DNA of 64,000 nt from SAR116 cluster alpha proteobacterium HIMB100 (GTDB lineage: Bacteria; Pseudomonadota; Alphaproteobacteria; Puniceispirillales; Puniceispirillaceae): NCBI GenBank assembly GCA_000238815.2, contig AFXB01000008.1, positions 1 through 64,000 on the forward strand. The letters run 5' to 3'. A program made the position numbers and the translations under genes. Every line of letters starts with the position of its first letter. Within the stretch, counting starts at the first letter, position 1. The notes below the pieces were generated by a model, which had not been told where the DNA came from, made no database searches, and saw only the letters and a program-made list of their open reading frames with translations. Shown here piece by piece: positions 9,513-18,193 of this stretch.

Positions 9513-10106
9513 ATGATGAGCAGCGATGATGATTATAACCGGCTCATAGCTGCCGTTCGAAAAGCTTATATTGCATATCCGGCTCTGTCTGACTTCACAC
9601 CTTTGCCAGCAGATTTGCCGAGGCAATCTCTGGTTCCTGAACATCGCGCATGCAGCACATCACTTCAATCAGAAACAGGGCTACAGCCATCTGGCCTGCC
9701 GGACCTGCAAGAACAGATTATTGCATCAGCCCCTTTTATGAAGTGGCGACAGGTCTACACCGATAATCAGAAAAATGCCTTTATGGAGAAGCTGGGCTGT
9801 TATGCGATTGTCGGCGAGGGCGGTCCATTTGCGTCAGACGAGATGCGGTTATTTGTTATCTATATGCCTCGGAATCTTTACTATCCCTGGCATATTCATC
9901 CTGCCGAAGAGCTGTATATGGTTATTTCTGGTGAAGCTGTGTTTAAACGGGAAGGCCATGCAGATAAAGTGCTGTCACAAGGCCAGTCAATGTTTCATGA
10001 GAGCAATCAGCCACATGCGATTGAAACATTTGATACGCCTATGCTCAGCCTTGTCGCCTGGCGGAATCATTTGCATATACCGCCTGTTTTGGTGGATATC
10101 GACTAG
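9513..10106 (+). CDS. dddQ: Cupin DMSP lyase, DddQ type
   Basis: 197 residues, the usual DddQ length. DddQ cleaves dimethylsulfoniopropionate to acrylate and dimethyl sulfide. The cupin motif has Tyr124, His127, His129, Glu133 and Tyr135 in the spacing of the catalytic tyrosines and metal ligands of characterised DddQ and DddK, with His168 as the distal ligand. The surrounding text (KWRQVYT upstream, HAIETFDTPMLSLVAWR downstream) also matches the DMSP lyase family as I remember it. The start ATG follows the previous stop with no gap. A bidirectional terminator follows. Being coupled to a dimethylglycine-dehydrogenase-like gene rather than to acrylate-handling genes is unusual. DddL or an uncharacterised cupin are less likely alternatives. 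Confidence 0.75.
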   Translation: MMSSDDDYNRLIAAVRKAYIAYPALSDFTPLPADLPRQSLVPEHRACSTSLQSETGLQPSGLPDLQEQIIASAPFMKWRQVYTDNQKNAFMEKLGCYAIVGEGGPFASDEMRLFVIYMPRNLYYPWHIHPAEELYMVISGEAVFKREGHADKVLSQGQSMFHESNQPHAIETFDTPMLSLVAWRNHLHIPPVLVDID

Positions 10107-10134
10107 CTGGCGATGTTGTTATTTCTTTACAAAA

Positions 10135-10161
10135 AAAACCGCGCTGATAGGGCGCGGTTTT
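10135..10161. terminator. Bidirectional intrinsic terminator
   Basis: AAAACCGCGC (10135-10144) and GCGCGGTTTT (10152-10161) form a perfect ten-pair stem with a seven-base loop. It is flanked by an A-run on the left and a T-rich tract on the right, so it works for both the converging dddQ-like and proX-like genes. Confidence 0.9.
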
Positions 10162-10183
10162 CTTCTTATTCAGGTAAGGCTGA

Positions 10184-11137
10184 TTAGCCGTTAACCCAAC
10201 TATTTACCAAGTCCTGATTTTCAGCAATCCAGTCCGCTGCGACTTCTGCAGGGTCACGCTTATTTTCAAACATTTCCTGAATCCACAAACCGACTTCATC
10301 ACCAGTCAGCTGCATACGGCTCAGCATTGCAGCGACCTTTGGGTTGCGCTCTTCAAGCGAAGCTGAGTAAGCGATATAGACTGAAGCTGCTGTGCCTTCA
10401 CATTCAAATTCAGACACTTCAAGCCAGTTTTCCGCGTCTAGGTCCAACTGCTCACACCCGTCAAAGCGAGCTGGTTCTTTCAGAGCTGTCAGGTCGTACT
10501 GAACATGCAGAGCTTCTGGTGTCCAGTAATAGAACAGCTGAGGCTGTGAAGCGGCATAGGCTGCCGCCAGGCCAGCTTTGAATGTGTCACCTGAAATGAT
10601 GTTTGGCTCCCAAAGACCGTCAAGACCATAAGATTTAAACTTAACCTGCCATCTTTTGGTTGACGCCCAGGTGACATCACCTGCCCAATATTCGCCCAGA
10701 CCGTCACCGTCTGAGTCAAACATGGCTGCGATTTCCGGATTTTTCAGATCTTCAATTGAATTGACTTTGTCTGCTAAATAAGTCGGAACATACAGAAGTG
10801 ATGTGCCAGCATAACCGTTATTGGTTTTCACTGTGCCATTGCCAGTTACATACTGATCCCAAGCAGACTGCCAGTTAGGCATCCACATATCAGGATGAAC
10901 ATCAATAGACCCGTCACCCTTGTCCATGCCGGCAAAGATAACAGGCTGTTGGTTCATGCCTGTTAGAATTTCAGCCTCACCGCCCATTTGACCTGTGATA
11001 ATGGCTTTAATCACATGGCCTACTGCGCGAGCACCGTTCCAGTTCGGGTCAGAGATCATGACCTTTTCCTGAGCGGATACAGCTGTTGCTGAGAACAGCG
11101 CGGCCGCAACGACCGCAGATTTAAGCAGATTTTTCAT
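10184..11137 (-). CDS. proX: Glycine betaine/proline ABC transporter, periplasmic binding protein (ProX/OpuAC)
   Basis: 317 residues with a clear Sec signal peptide (cleavage after AVSA, about residue 22) and the OpuAC fold. Tryptophans and tyrosines typical of the aromatic cage that binds quaternary ammonium ligands recur, for example in DPNWNGARAV, PDMWMPNW and YYWTPEAL. It would capture glycine betaine, proline betaine or possibly DMSP in the periplasm. It is the last gene of a leftward cluster with the permease (34-base gap), the ATPase and a DUF1989-GcvT fusion. The operon is therefore ordered fusion-proV-proW-proX. Ligand specificity is inferred. Confidence 0.88.
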   Translation of the reverse strand: MKNLLKSAVVAAALFSATAVSAQEKVMISDPNWNGARAVGHVIKAIITGQMGGEAEILTGMNQQPVIFAGMDKGDGSIDVHPDMWMPNWQSAWDQYVTGNGTVKTNNGYAGTSLLYVPTYLADKVNSIEDLKNPEIAAMFDSDGDGLGEYWAGDVTWASTKRWQVKFKSYGLDGLWEPNIISGDTFKAGLAAAYAASQPQLFYYWTPEALHVQYDLTALKEPARFDGCEQLDLDAENWLEVSEFECEGTAASVYIAYSASLEERNPKVAAMLSRMQLTGDEVGLWIQEMFENKRDPAEVAADWIAENQDLVNSWVNG

Positions 11138-11171
11138 AAGATTCCTCCTCTTTGTAGTTGGTCTGCTTCGC

Positions 11172-12980
11172 TTAAATTCGACTGAATGATGCCCGTATCC
11201 CTCTTAAGATACGGTCGATCATCATCGCCACAAGGGCAATAGCAATACCGGCAAGTAAACCCTTGCCGGCTTGCGCTTCCCCAAGTGATTCTGTGACTAG
11301 CGCGCCTAGGCCAGCTGCCCCAATAAAGGCAGAGATTGTTGCCATAGACAACGCAAGCATAATGGTTTGATTAAGGCCAGCCATGATGGATGGCAGCGCC
11401 ATAGGCAGCTCAACCTTCCGTAACAGCTGGCGTTCGGATGCACCAAATGCCAGAGCGGCTTCCTTTGTGCTTTCCGGAACCTGCAGGATGCCAAGGGCGG
11501 TCAGCTTCACCATCGGGGGAATAGCGAAAATGACTGTTGCCAGTACCGCCGGCGGCTGAGAGATTCCGAAGAAAGCGACCGCAGGAACCAAATAGCTTAA
11601 TGATGGTATCGTTTGCATAACATCCAGCACAGGCTCTGTTATCCATCTGAACCACTTATTCTTCGCCATCCAAATGCCGGTGGGAAGACCGACAAACACA
11701 CAAATGGCGGTTGCCACCACGACAAGTGCCATAGTCTGCATTGCAATCTGCCAAAGCTCAAACACCGCCAGAAAGGCCAGAGAGCTGGCAACAAATATGA
11801 CAGTGATCCTGTTTGTGTATGCCCAGCTGAGTGCAAGAAACAAAAAGGCAGTGACCGGCCAGGGTGTTTGCATAAACGCAATTTCTACATTGATAAGAGA
11901 CTGGCGCAGAATGTGAGTCATCGCATCAAAAAACCCTGCATATTGTGCGCGCAGATAATTGATGCTTGTGTCGATTGCTTCCGCATTATAGGTGAAAATA
12001 TTCACCCGCCGCCCTTCGATAGGTGCCTTTTGCTGGATCAGGACCTTCGTTGCGTCCAAATCGCCGGCCGCAATCGCCTCTTTGTCTGGTACACGCCGAT
12101 ATCTGACTTCTCCAGGAGGAACAATTCTTGTCAATGTTGGAAAGTCATCAATGAAAGCACAGTCAAAACGGTCCTTTTGACTGATGGCCTGATATTCATT
12201 GACCACATCAACATCGCGATTTGCCTTTCTGGCCTGTTTCCTTAAGGCGCTGCGTTCAGCCTTTTGCTCATTCGTCAACGTCTCCAGGGCGTTTAACCGA
12301 TCAAATTCTGATTGACTTGTCGCCGCTTCTTTTTCCAGTGTCAGCCGAAGAGCATCCAGATCATTTTCATCAAATCTTGTGACCAGATCCTGAATTTTTT
12401 CACCTGCCTTAATCTGGTTCAAACAGGCCCGTCCATCCAATCTCTGCTGACTGGCACGGTAAGTCGTAATCGGCACACAGATAACCATAATTAAAACAGC
12501 AATGGACATACGCTTTGCTGAAATACCGCTGGCAACCGTCTCGATCACGCGCCACCGGTTATATTGATTGTGGTACCATCGGTTCGCTTGATACCCAATC
12601 CACATCCGGCCAGTAAAGAATAATCCCCAACCGGCAAGTGTATAGATTTCAATCCAGTCTGTATAACGCGGGATTAAGGTTGTGTTGGCATCTGGATTTT
12701 GCAGTGCAGCAGCCAGTAAAGGCGTGAATTTCACAACCTGCATCAGGCAAGCTAAAGCAACCACATCAACTGCGAGTGCCAACCAGAACACAAGCCAAAT
12801 ACCGCGCCAGGACGCCCAAAACCAGGGAATGAGCAATGCAAATAGATTGATCCGCCAAACGGGCAATTCATTTCGCTGGATTTTGTCAAACACATCCTCG
12901 TAATAAGGATGATTTTTGCCAACAAATGCCGCTATCGAAATGTCGCGGTCTGCTTTTTCTAACACTGACTGGTCATTCAT
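11172..12980 (-). CDS. proW: Glycine betaine ABC transporter permease (ProW) with long N-terminal extension
   Basis: 602 residues. The C-terminal part (about residues 370-602) is a standard binding-protein-dependent permease with the EAA-type loop, seen as ESTKEAALAFGASERQLLRKV. The first 360 residues are extra. They contain a segment with several hydrophobic helices (INLFALLIPWFWASWRGIW, reminiscent of DUF2628), then a charged, coiled-coil-like stretch around residues 210-290 and a probably periplasmic segment. E. coli ProW is about 350 residues. Such long versions occur in marine alphaproteobacteria as far as I recall, but the role of the extension is not known to me. It overlaps the ATPase gene by four bases. 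Confidence 0.82.
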   Translation of the reverse strand: MNDQSVLEKADRDISIAAFVGKNHPYYEDVFDKIQRNELPVWRINLFALLIPWFWASWRGIWLVFWLALAVDVVALACLMQVVKFTPLLAAALQNPDANTTLIPRYTDWIEIYTLAGWGLFFTGRMWIGYQANRWYHNQYNRWRVIETVASGISAKRMSIAVLIMVICVPITTYRASQQRLDGRACLNQIKAGEKIQDLVTRFDENDLDALRLTLEKEAATSQSEFDRLNALETLTNEQKAERSALRKQARKANRDVDVVNEYQAISQKDRFDCAFIDDFPTLTRIVPPGEVRYRRVPDKEAIAAGDLDATKVLIQQKAPIEGRRVNIFTYNAEAIDTSINYLRAQYAGFFDAMTHILRQSLINVEIAFMQTPWPVTAFLFLALSWAYTNRITVIFVASSLAFLAVFELWQIAMQTMALVVVATAICVFVGLPTGIWMAKNKWFRWITEPVLDVMQTIPSLSYLVPAVAFFGISQPPAVLATVIFAIPPMVKLTALGILQVPESTKEAALAFGASERQLLRKVELPMALPSIMAGLNQTIMLALSMATISAFIGAAGLGALVTESLGEAQAGKGLLAGIAIALVAMMIDRILRGIRASFSRI

Positions 12981-14026
12981 TCTTGGGTTCCTCCCTGGAG
13001 CCCTTTCAGGAGCGTGTCTTTGGTGACAACACCAACTGTTTTACTGTCTGATTTGATAATCACGGGTAGGTCTGTTCCGGTGCTCAGGCCAACAAGCGTG
13101 TCGAGATCATCTTCTGGAGCAGCAACCGGCGCGCCATCAGGAATCGCGCCATTTGCTGCAATATGTTGCTTTGGGTTCACCATGATTTTGGATGCTGTAA
13201 CAAGCTTTAACCTAGAGATGCCCGCGACAAAGTCAGCGACATAATCATCTGCGGGTTCGGTCACAATATCTTCGGCCGTGCCGATCTGAACAATTTCACC
13301 ATCTTTCATGATGCCGATACGGTCTCCCATACGGATAGCCTCATCCAGATCATGGGTGATGAAAACGGTTGTCTTGTTCAATGTGTTTGACAGCGATAAA
13401 AATTCATCCTGAAGGTTCCGCCTGATCAACGGGTCAAGAGCAGAAAAAGGCTCGTCCATCAGAAGAATGTCAGGATCTGCTGCCAGGGCTCTGGCCAGGC
13501 CAACTCGTTGCTGCATCCCTCCGGATAATTCAGAAGGCAGCCTGTCTCCATAGCCATGAAGAGATACGGTCTCAAGTGCCTTCTCAGCTGCCTGGAAACG
13601 GTGATAGCCGTCCATGCCACGCAATTCCAGGGCAAACCCGATATTGTCACGAACAGAACGATGCGGCAGCAACGCCATATTCTGAAAAACCATACCAATC
13701 TTATCAGCACGAATTGCACGCAGCTCATCTTGCTTCATTGCGCCAATATCGTCGCCCATGATGCGAATGTTTCCGGCAGTTGGCTCAATCAGGCGGTTGA
13801 TGTGGCGGACCAAAGTTGATTTTCCTGATCCTGACAAACCCATCAGACAGAAAATTTCACCTTCAGCAACAGTAAAATTGGCATCCTTTACGCCCACAAC
13901 CGCATCATATTTCTCTAACACCTCTGATTTACTGAGGCCGGTGGAGCGAATTTCTGACATAGCCTCTCCAGCTTTATTGCCGAAGATTTTCCACACATTT
14001 TCTACTTCAATAACGGCATCATTCAT
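12977..14026 (-). CDS. proV: Glycine betaine ABC transporter ATP-binding protein (ProV)
   Basis: 349 residues. Walker A is GLSGSGKST, the signature is LSGGMQQRVGLARAL and Walker B is ILLMDEPFSALDP. The N-terminal 50 residues and the C-terminal tail are typical of ProV/OpuAA. The tail holds only one recognisable CBS-like strand set (DLPVIIKSDSKTVGVVTKD), whereas osmoregulated OpuAA has a tandem pair, so gating by ionic strength may be reduced. It overlaps proW by four bases at its 3' end and the DUF1989-GcvT gene by four bases at its 5' end, so translation of the cluster is probably coupled. Confidence 0.88.
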   Translation of the reverse strand: MNDAVIEVENVWKIFGNKAGEAMSEIRSTGLSKSEVLEKYDAVVGVKDANFTVAEGEIFCLMGLSGSGKSTLVRHINRLIEPTAGNIRIMGDDIGAMKQDELRAIRADKIGMVFQNMALLPHRSVRDNIGFALELRGMDGYHRFQAAEKALETVSLHGYGDRLPSELSGGMQQRVGLARALAADPDILLMDEPFSALDPLIRRNLQDEFLSLSNTLNKTTVFITHDLDEAIRMGDRIGIMKDGEIVQIGTAEDIVTEPADDYVADFVAGISRLKLVTASKIMVNPKQHIAANGAIPDGAPVAAPEDDLDTLVGLSTGTDLPVIIKSDSKTVGVVTKDTLLKGLQGGTQE

Positions 14027-16362
14027 GCCCTTGCCCTTTCACGTTTGGGGTCAAAAAATGGAAGGTCAGTTACCTTAGCCAACAGACGCTTCATGCGCCC
14101 GTCAAGTTGCCCCACTTCAAGCTGTTGACCTGTTTCTGCGTGTTCCACAGCCACCCTTGCCATGGCAATAGCACATTCAAATTTTGGAGACCATGTCGCT
14201 GAGGTAATGACGCCTACTTGCTGTTCTCCGGCGTATATTGGGGCGCCATGTTGCGGTGTATCACTGCAGTCAAGTTTCAGTCCCCTTAGCTGTTTTCTCT
14301 GGGCCTCAGCATTTCGCTTCAGCGCATCTTGCCCGATAAAGGCTGTTTTGTTCAGGTTAACGGCAAACCCCAATCCTGCCTCAAATGCATCTGAACCGGC
14401 TGCAAATTCTGCCCTGCTTGCGAAACCAGCCTCAATGCGAAGCATTTCCAGAGCCTCAGATCCCATGGGCACGAGGTTATGTTCGGCGCCTGCCTCCATC
14501 AGCCGATCCCAAATCGACAGCGCATCTCTTTCAGCACAGAACAGCTCATATCCAAGTTCTCCAGTATAGCCGGTCCGTGCCAGCATGAATGGCGGACCTT
14601 CGCGATCATGCAGCCGGGCAACGGTAACGCCAAACCAGTTCATTTGTGCAAGTGATGGGACATTTGGTTGTGTGAAGACGATTTTCTCTAAAATCTGCCG
14701 CGACCGCGGGCCCTGAAGGGCAAGATTGGGCAGTGATGAGCCTAAATCATGGATCCGAACCTGAAGGTTATGCTGATCTGCTAATGCGCTTAGCCATCGC
14801 CCGCTTTGTTCATTGCCACAACACCAGCGAAATAAATGCGGAGCTAACCGGAACAAGGTCCCGTCATCAATGACCTCTCCCATTTCGTTGCAAATCAGCG
14901 CATATGTTCCGCGCCAGACAGCTAATTTCGCAATATCCCTGGTGAGGGCGAGTTGCAATAAATATTTAGCATCAGGACCAATAATATCAAGTTTGCGCAA
15001 ACCGCTCATATCCTGAACAGTAGCGGCGTCTCTGCAGGCCCAATATTCACCGATACTGCCGGTAGCCGGAAATGAGGCCGCTGACCACATATCACGTGCA
15101 GGGGTGAAATGATTTGTCAGCGGTTCAAGCCGAGCATGGAATGCTGAGGGGCGAGTTTTCTGCATAGGCGCATCCTCCGTTACCCGGTAAGCAACTGACT
15201 TAGAAATTGTTGTTTTGTCACTGTAGATGCGCACATGTATGTCTGTTGGATTCCATCCGTTTATCGGGTCAATATCATCTGGACAGGCTGTTGTTACGCA
15301 TAACAGGTTATCTAGCGCCTCCATTACAACATGGTCACCAGGACGCGAGAATGCTTCTTCGGTCAGAATATTATGGTGGTCATCCAGCCATGTATTCCAG
15401 AAGAAATTAATCGCTGGCCAGGCAAGGCGGCGCGATACCCCATAAGGGGCCAGAGCAAAAGAAATATTATCAGAACAGTTTACATGACCAGGAAAGCCAC
15501 GGTCTTCATAGCTGCGGGCTGTACATGCCAGCCCAAACGTATCATGCCGCCCACAAGTGTCCTGAACTACTCTCAGCAGCGGCCGCATATCGGGATCAAA
15601 AAACTTATCAAATAATCCTGGTACAGGATAGGCCCGGCGCACCATCGATCTGGTTGCGGTGCTATCAATCATACTTTCTTCACCACTGTCCAGACCATTC
15701 AAGCGCAGGGCTTGAAAATCAGAACATTGCTGGCCGTCTATATCAATAATCTGTACGGATTCCCCTTGGCGAAGTTCATATGCCTGTGCAGTTCCTCTTT
15801 TTACCGTGAATGCGTCGCGAACATCACCAAGCGGTTCAGGCAGAACCACTGAGCTTTCAGAGCGCTGATGCCAAATATAAGCAGAGCCCACATGTTCACC
15901 TGAAATCAGACCGGCGACAGATTGTACATTGATCAGCCAGATTGTCAGATTGTCGCTTGCTTGAATCACAAACGGTTCATCTGTTTGATGCAGAAAGACC
16001 GCCTTTGTGTGATCAGCCGGGTCAGCACCCTGCGCCTGCAGCCATCCGTGATGGACTTCAAATTCATAACTTTCCGGGTCCAGCCAAGAAGCCTGTCCAA
16101 GGCCCATTACGGCGTCTTTTCGTGAGCCGGTTTTGGTGAAGGCCTGGAGAGCGAGGCTGGCTTGTGAAGAGGCGTTATCTATGCGCAACAAATCGCCAGA
16201 ACGCAGATGAAACTTCACAGCATCCCGTGGCGGCAAAGATATCGGTTGGAGAGCGTTCCTGGAGGGAAATCCAGAAAATAAGCGTCCACCAGACATCTGC
16301 CCGATATTTGTAAAGTCCCTAGTGACGTTCAGACTTAAAATGACGTGTCCCCCCATCACCAT
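14023..16362 (-). CDS. DUF1989-GcvT fusion protein (aminomethyltransferase-like)
   Basis: 779 residues. Residues 1-190 and about 195-400 look like two DUF1989-type (urea-carboxylase-associated, UAAP) halves; the second carries the hallmark RQGESVQIIDIDGQQCSDFQ. The C-terminal 360 residues are a complete GcvT aminomethyltransferase, including the region ARTGYTGELGYELF. GcvT-family enzymes move methyl or methylene groups to tetrahydrofolate. DUF1989 proteins sit near urea and amine catabolism and have no firmly known activity. Being the first gene of the glycine betaine transporter operon, with an ATGA-type overlap, suggests it processes what the transporter imports. The reaction is unknown. 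Confidence 0.72.
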   Translation of the reverse strand: MVMGGHVILSLNVTRDFTNIGQMSGGRLFSGFPSRNALQPISLPPRDAVKFHLRSGDLLRIDNASSQASLALQAFTKTGSRKDAVMGLGQASWLDPESYEFEVHHGWLQAQGADPADHTKAVFLHQTDEPFVIQASDNLTIWLINVQSVAGLISGEHVGSAYIWHQRSESSVVLPEPLGDVRDAFTVKRGTAQAYELRQGESVQIIDIDGQQCSDFQALRLNGLDSGEESMIDSTATRSMVRRAYPVPGLFDKFFDPDMRPLLRVVQDTCGRHDTFGLACTARSYEDRGFPGHVNCSDNISFALAPYGVSRRLAWPAINFFWNTWLDDHHNILTEEAFSRPGDHVVMEALDNLLCVTTACPDDIDPINGWNPTDIHVRIYSDKTTISKSVAYRVTEDAPMQKTRPSAFHARLEPLTNHFTPARDMWSAASFPATGSIGEYWACRDAATVQDMSGLRKLDIIGPDAKYLLQLALTRDIAKLAVWRGTYALICNEMGEVIDDGTLFRLAPHLFRWCCGNEQSGRWLSALADQHNLQVRIHDLGSSLPNLALQGPRSRQILEKIVFTQPNVPSLAQMNWFGVTVARLHDREGPPFMLARTGYTGELGYELFCAERDALSIWDRLMEAGAEHNLVPMGSEALEMLRIEAGFASRAEFAAGSDAFEAGLGFAVNLNKTAFIGQDALKRNAEAQRKQLRGLKLDCSDTPQHGAPIYAGEQQVGVITSATWSPKFECAIAMARVAVEHAETGQQLEVGQLDGRMKRLLAKVTDLPFFDPKRERARA

Positions 16363-16713
16363 CTTTGAATCTAACCCCGCAAAGATAGTAGGTTCGAATT
16401 TTAGGTGTCAATGGCGTTTAAACGACGAAAACGAAAAGATTCAGGATAAATTATCAATCATCAACCTGAGCGTGATTGTACGCCTCATAAAACTGCCCAT
16501 GAGTGGGTAAATTTTTTTAAATTTTTTCATTAACTGCTGGTTTTCTATTCTTTCAGTGAAGAATTTCATTTGCATTAAGAGGCTTTGATCAGACAGAGTA
16601 TGGAAGACATCATTATGACTTGAGATGTTCAACAGTCAGTAAAGAAAAAGTAGCAAGCTTGTCTCCTCAAAAATGAGGGATGTTGCAGGGGTTTTGAGAG
16701 TACGAGGGAAAAT
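16363..16713. other. Non-coding divergent promoter region
   Basis: 351 bases between the divergent DUF1989-GcvT operon and the globin gene. It is AT-rich in the middle (T-runs near 16508-16527). A short hairpin CCTCA-aaaa-TGAGG lies at 16665-16678, and a weak six-pair stem (TGCCCA/TGGGTA with a G-U pair) near 16495 is followed by a T-run. A ribosome binding site GAGGGA precedes the globin start. I find no RNA gene and no convincing ORF. Confidence 0.5.
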
Positions 16714-17067
16714 ATGTCACTTTTTGAAAAATATGGTGGGTTCGCGACCGTCAGTAAATTGGTTTCTGAGCTTTATGAAGAATTGAGCCAGAACGAAATC
16801 ACCGCGCCTTATTTTGAAAATTCGAATATGACCTCGCTGATGGATCATCAGGTGAAGTTCTTATCACAAGCTCTCGGCGGACCCGAACAATATACAGGGC
16901 AAGCGATGAATGCAGCCCATACAGGTCTTAAAATTACTGAAGCGGCCTTTACCGAAGTCGCAAAGACCATCCAATTTATTTTGGAAGATAATGGTGTAGA
17001 AGATGAAGATGTGGACCAGATCATGGCCCTTCTGGGGTCATTGAAAGACGATGTCGTCGAAGTCTGA
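16714..17067 (+). CDS. Group I truncated haemoglobin
   Basis: 117 residues, the normal size for a truncated 2-on-2 globin. Recognisable pieces are LFEKYGG at the N terminus, HQVKFLSQALGG in the B-E region and MNAAHTGL, in which His69 is the proximal haem ligand. Such proteins bind O2, NO or CO and detoxify NO or act as gas sensors. A good ribosome binding site (GAGGGAAAAT) precedes ATG 16714. The gene overlaps the downstream phosphatase gene by 17 bases in another frame, so the two are translationally linked. That makes a sensory rather than purely protective role plausible, as an inference. Confidence 0.85.
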   Translation: MSLFEKYGGFATVSKLVSELYEELSQNEITAPYFENSNMTSLMDHQVKFLSQALGGPEQYTGQAMNAAHTGLKITEAAFTEVAKTIQFILEDNGVEDEDVDQIMALLGSLKDDVVEV

Positions 17068-18181
17068 GCCTAATTTCATTGACCTTTTTGAAATTCCGAC
17101 TGTTCGTCTAGATTCAACGCTTAATGTTGTTGAGGCGAATGGTTGGTTTAATGCACTTTTCGGCGATTTGGCTGGCAAGGCTGTCGCCGAGATGAGTGCT
17201 GATTTCAACGAACGAAAATTCATCAGGAAAACGTCATCTGGTCAGCCCTACAGCTGCGGACTTCTGTCTGTAGGAGACCGGCAGGTACAATATTCATTGC
17301 GGTTAAAACCATTTGCAGACCATTTTATCGGTGTTGCGGTTGATGCGTCAGCTTCTGCAAAGGCAGAGGCGATGCTGGCCAGCTATAGCGAGATGATTGA
17401 GAAGCAAAATCGAGAAATTAAAGCAAAAACTGCACAAGTGAATATTTGGCGGGATCGTATTCAACAGGAATTGCAGCAGGCAGCGACTGTCCAGGACCTG
17501 CTGGTGCCCAAACATGTTGCAAATCGCTTTCTGGATTCACGATGTGAGCCACTTCAGGAATTATCTGGTGACTTTCATGAAGTTGGCTTTCATGCAGATG
17601 GGCAGATGACATTTATATCGGGTGATGTGGCAGGCAAAGGGATTTATGCCGCGATTATGCTGGCACAGACCTTGACGGCCTTCAGAGCCAGTTTTGACAG
17701 AGGCACGCTAACCGATGTTGCCGTCAATATGGTGGCTATGCTGGAGGACAGATTTCCAGATGGCTTATTCGTTGCTCTGACGCTGATCAGGCAATCTGCG
17801 GATAGACAAACTGTAAATATACTGAATTTGGGTAACCCTGATGGTGTTCTTATCGATGGTGATGGGCCTGTCGCCCTGATCCCGTCAGCTGGACCTGCTA
17901 TTGGGATATTGCCTGCTGATATCTATCAGGACCTTCCTGTCAGTAAATACAACCTGACAGATAAAAGACTGTATGTCTTCACCGATGGTGTGCTGGATAT
18001 TCAACGTGACGGATACCAAACCGGTTTTGCCAATTGTGAGGAGGTAAGCCAGTTTCTCTATGCATTGGAACAAACCAACCCCCGCAGCCCGCTGGATGAT
18101 TTGATAGCGATTGTGAGGGCAAACGAACAGATTGATGATGTCACCATTGCTTGTTTACATGCTGATCCGAGACATGAATAG
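17051..18181 (+). CDS. PAS-like sensor fused to SpoIIE/RsbU-type PP2C phosphatase
   Basis: 376 residues. Residues 10-105 form a small PAS-like domain containing DFNERKFIRKTSSGQ, followed by a helical linker (KAEAMLASYSEMIEKQNREI, residues 104-123). Residues 165-372 form the phosphatase, with the metal-binding motifs LSGDF (Asp174), GDVAGKG (Asp192), YVFTDGVLD (Asp312) and DDVTIACL (Asp362/363). RsbU/SpoIIE enzymes dephosphorylate a phospho-STAS protein, and the window supplies both a STAS gene (19271-19573) and an RsbW-like kinase (23114-23521). It overlaps the globin gene and is 12 bases upstream of a gene whose N-terminal half is a clear paralogue. The signal sensed is unknown. Confidence 0.85.
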   Translation: MSSKSEPNFIDLFEIPTVRLDSTLNVVEANGWFNALFGDLAGKAVAEMSADFNERKFIRKTSSGQPYSCGLLSVGDRQVQYSLRLKPFADHFIGVAVDASASAKAEAMLASYSEMIEKQNREIKAKTAQVNIWRDRIQQELQQAATVQDLLVPKHVANRFLDSRCEPLQELSGDFHEVGFHADGQMTFISGDVAGKGIYAAIMLAQTLTAFRASFDRGTLTDVAVNMVAMLEDRFPDGLFVALTLIRQSADRQTVNILNLGNPDGVLIDGDGPVALIPSAGPAIGILPADIYQDLPVSKYNLTDKRLYVFTDGVLDIQRDGYQTGFANCEEVSQFLYALEQTNPRSPLDDLIAIVRANEQIDDVTIACLHADPRHE

Positions 18182-18193
18182 GCGGAATATGCG

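Noticed and set aside
16441-16632. Small ORFs in the 16363-16713 intergenic region
   Set aside because: No recognisable domain, no ribosome binding site, AT-rich sequence; they look like chance frames in a promoter region.
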